From Luteimonas salinisoli (lineage in GTDB: Bacteria > Pseudomonadota > Gammaproteobacteria > Xanthomonadales > Xanthomonadaceae), in the NCBI RefSeq assembly GCF_013425525.1, contig NZ_JACCKA010000087.1, positions 49,863-113,862 on the forward strand: 64,000 nt of DNA. Direction: 5' to 3'. Under the pieces are notes generated by a model. That model was given only the letters and a program-made list of their open reading frames with translations, searched no databases and had not been told where the DNA came from. This document shows, piece after piece, positions 62,645-64,000 of this stretch (position 1 is its first letter; every line of letters starts with the position of its first letter). A program made the translations under genes and the position numbers.

Positions 62645-63801
62645 ACGCCCTTCCCCTTCCCTTCGCCCTCGCCCTCGCTCTGGCCGCAGCGCCGGGCGCG
62701 CACGCCCAGGAGCACGCGGCGCGGCAGGCGCACGATCACGCCGCGGGCCAGCGCGACGACGACAACCAACGGCGCCCGGCCCCGGACACGGAAACGGACC
62801 CCCACGCGGGCCATGAGCGGTCCCAGCCTGACCCACATGCGGGCCATGGCCGCTCCCGGCCGGACTCGCATGCGGACCATGGCCGGCCTCAGCCTGACCC
62901 ACATGCCGGTCATCGGCAGCCGCACGGTGATCCGCATGCCGGCCACGACGAGCCTCAGACGGATCCGCATGCCGGCCATGGCCAACCTCAAGCGGACCCG
63001 CACGCCGGCCATGACCAGCCCCAAGCGGACCCGCATGCTGGCCATCGCCAGCCCCGGACGGATCCGCAACCCGACGACAGTCAGCCGCGATCCGTCACCC
63101 CGGTCCCGCCGCTGACCGACGCCGACCGCGCAGCCGCGTTTCCCGAGCTGCACATGCACATGGAACACCCGGACGGTCCGTTCTCGCGGGTGTTGTTCAA
63201 CCGCTTCGAGTGGCAGGACGCCGACGAGGGCAGCGCCCAGGCCTGGGAAATGTCCGCCTGGCTGGGCGGCGATCTCAACCGCGTGTGGCTGCGCAGCGAA
63301 GGCGAGCGCGAGGGCGGCAGCACCCATTCGGCCGACATCGAGCTGCTGTACGGCCGCAGCATCGGCCCGTGGTGGGACGTGGTCGCGGGCGTGCGCCAGG
63401 AGTTCCAGCCGGGGCCGGCGCGGACCTGGGCAGCGGTCGGGGTGCAGGGGCTGGCGCCGTACCGCTTCGAGGTCCAGGCCACGGCCCTGTTCGGCGCGGC
63501 CGGGCGCACCGCGGCGGCGGTGGAGGTCGAGTATGAGATGCTGCTGACCAACCGCCTGATCCTGCAGCCGCTATTGGAGATCGAGTTTCACGGGCGCGAC
63601 GACCGCGCACGGGGAATCGGATCGGGATTGTCCAGCATCGAGGGCGGACTGCGGCTGCGCTACGAGATCAGCCGGCGCTTTGCGCCCTATCTCGGAGTGA
63701 CCCGCGAGCGCGCCATCGGCCGCACCGCCGACCTGCGCCGCGGCGCCGGCGCGGACATCGACGAGACGCGCCTGGTCGCCGGCGTGCGTTGGTGGTTCTG
63801 A
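62641..63801 (+). CDS. copB: Copper-resistance outer-membrane protein CopB with histidine repeat tract
   Basis: A 386-residue protein: signal peptide (LPFALALALAAAPGAHA), a long repeat tract, and a C-terminal CopB beta-barrel domain (FSRVLFNRFEWQDADEGSAQAWEMSAWLGGDLNRVWLRSEGER... ending VRWWF). The tract at residues 53-140 has eight 11-residue units DPHAGHxxxxx, each with two His, which would bind copper. It is the last gene of the operon and starts in the copA stop (ATGA). Confidence 0.95.
   Translation: MNALPLPFALALALAAAPGAHAQEHAARQAHDHAAGQRDDDNQRRPAPDTETDPHAGHERSQPDPHAGHGRSRPDSHADHGRPQPDPHAGHRQPHGDPHAGHDEPQTDPHAGHGQPQADPHAGHDQPQADPHAGHRQPRTDPQPDDSQPRSVTPVPPLTDADRAAAFPELHMHMEHPDGPFSRVLFNRFEWQDADEGSAQAWEMSAWLGGDLNRVWLRSEGEREGGSTHSADIELLYGRSIGPWWDVVAGVRQEFQPGPARTWAAVGVQGLAPYRFEVQATALFGAAGRTAAAVEVEYEMLLTNRLILQPLLEIEFHGRDDRARGIGSGLSSIEGGLRLRYEISRRFAPYLGVTRERAIGRTADLRRGAGADIDETRLVAGVRWWF
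62797..63060 (+). repeat. Eight in-frame 33-bp tandem repeats within copB
   Basis: Each unit encodes DPHAGH plus five variable residues (for example GQPQA, DQPQA, RQPRT); the third unit is DSHADH. The exact multiple of three keeps the frame, so unit number can vary by slippage or recombination and change the copper-binding capacity of CopB. Confidence 0.9.
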
Positions 63802-63829
63802 CAGTCACGTCCGCCACGCGCGAAACATG

Positions 63830-63858
63830 TTGCGCTCAGCGCGGCGCGACACTACAAT
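63830..63858 (+). promoter_or_regulatory. Sigma70-type promoter of tRNA-Ala
   Basis: TTGCGC (63830-63835) and TACAAT (63853-63858) are separated by 17 bases. A start at about 63865 would lie 14 bases before the tRNA. Confidence 0.8.
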
Positions 63859-63878
63859 TTCGCGCTTTCCAGCTCCGT

Positions 63879-63954
63879 GGGGCCATAGCTCAGCTGGGAG
63901 AGCGCCTGCATGGCATGCAGGAGGTCGGCGGTTCGATCCCGCCTGGCTCCACCA
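63879..63954 (+). tRNA. tRNA-Ala(GGC)
   Basis: A 76-base tRNA with all arms. Acceptor GGGGCCA pairs with TGGCTCC and shows the G3-U70 wobble that identifies alanine tRNAs. The anticodon stem CCTGC/GCAGG encloses loop ATGGCAT, anticodon GGC (reads GCC). The T-loop is TTCGATC, and A73 plus an encoded CCA end it. Confidence 0.97.
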
Positions 63955-64000
63955 CGGTTTCCGTCCCAGGCCGGCCGGCAATCGCATCGCGACACTGCGT

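Noticed and set aside
62797-63060. Tandem repeats as a possible CRISPR array
   Set aside because: The 33-bp units are contiguous without spacers, in frame, and encode His repeats of copB. No cas genes are present in the window.
63805-63987. A 60-codon minus-strand frame with SQAGSNRRPPACHAG
   Set aside because: It is the antisense of the tRNA-Ala gene, a well-known false protein prediction.

Overview
The window is a GC-rich chromosomal segment of a gammaproteobacterium, most likely a member of the Xanthomonadaceae/Lysobacteraceae (Lysobacter, Luteimonas or Pseudoxanthomonas type). Evidence is the core gene set and order (hflD-mnmA, clpS-clpA, infA-aat, trxB, ald, ftsK-lolA-rarA), GTAG-type REP palindromes of the Stenotrophomonas SMAG kind, heptameric ATTCCC-type intergenic repeats, and a copL-type copper cluster. 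Genus is inferred from these features only.

Layout. (1) 1-26.7 kb is mostly core or stable chromosome: a chemoreceptor, tRNA thiolation, ClpAP protease with its adaptor, IF-1, Aat, thioredoxin reductase, alanine dehydrogenase, FtsK, LolA, RarA, two tandem fluoride-channel genes, a UbiB-like kinase, a porin with a small PstS-like protein, a poly-HAMP chemoreceptor, and a small ArsR/SRPBCC/GST operon. (2) 26.7-30.8 kb is a scar-like, less GC-rich accessory stretch. It starts at a sequence closely resembling a XerCD dif site (26971-26998). It holds an overlapping pair of unfamiliar genes (a possible PD-(D/E)XK nuclease and a coiled-coil protein), a 5'-truncated alpha/beta hydrolase and a LytTR remnant. 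(3) 30.8-56.6 kb is an accessory metabolic region. It contains two mosaic paralogues of a large LAL-type LuxR ATPase regulator, each transcribed away from a metabolic cluster. The first cluster has GPP34, AraC, isochorismatase-like, MoaF-like, pirin, chloroperoxidase-like and two quinone-oxidoreductase-like genes. The second has an AcoX/NAD-kinase-like gene, split GcvPA/GcvPB-like subunits, an isochorismatase-like hydrolase, a Tat-exported amidohydrolase, an MFS exporter and an alginate-export-type porin. Three copies of one promoter-leader sequence (30497, 37467, 46258) and a second repeat pair (35551, 36641) tie these clusters together. (4) 56.7-63.8 kb is a copper-resistance locus: copL, a DUF411 lipoprotein, then a tightly coupled MerR - P-type ATPase - multicopper oxidase - CopB operon preceded by a MerR-type operator. 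A tRNA-Ala(GGC) with its own promoter closes the window.

The most unusual elements are the dif-like junction with the two-gene cassette beside it, and the LAL-regulated region with a GcvP-like enzyme whose usually conserved motifs are altered and which has no GcvH/GcvT partners here. All calls rest on reading the sequence and family knowledge; no database search was run.
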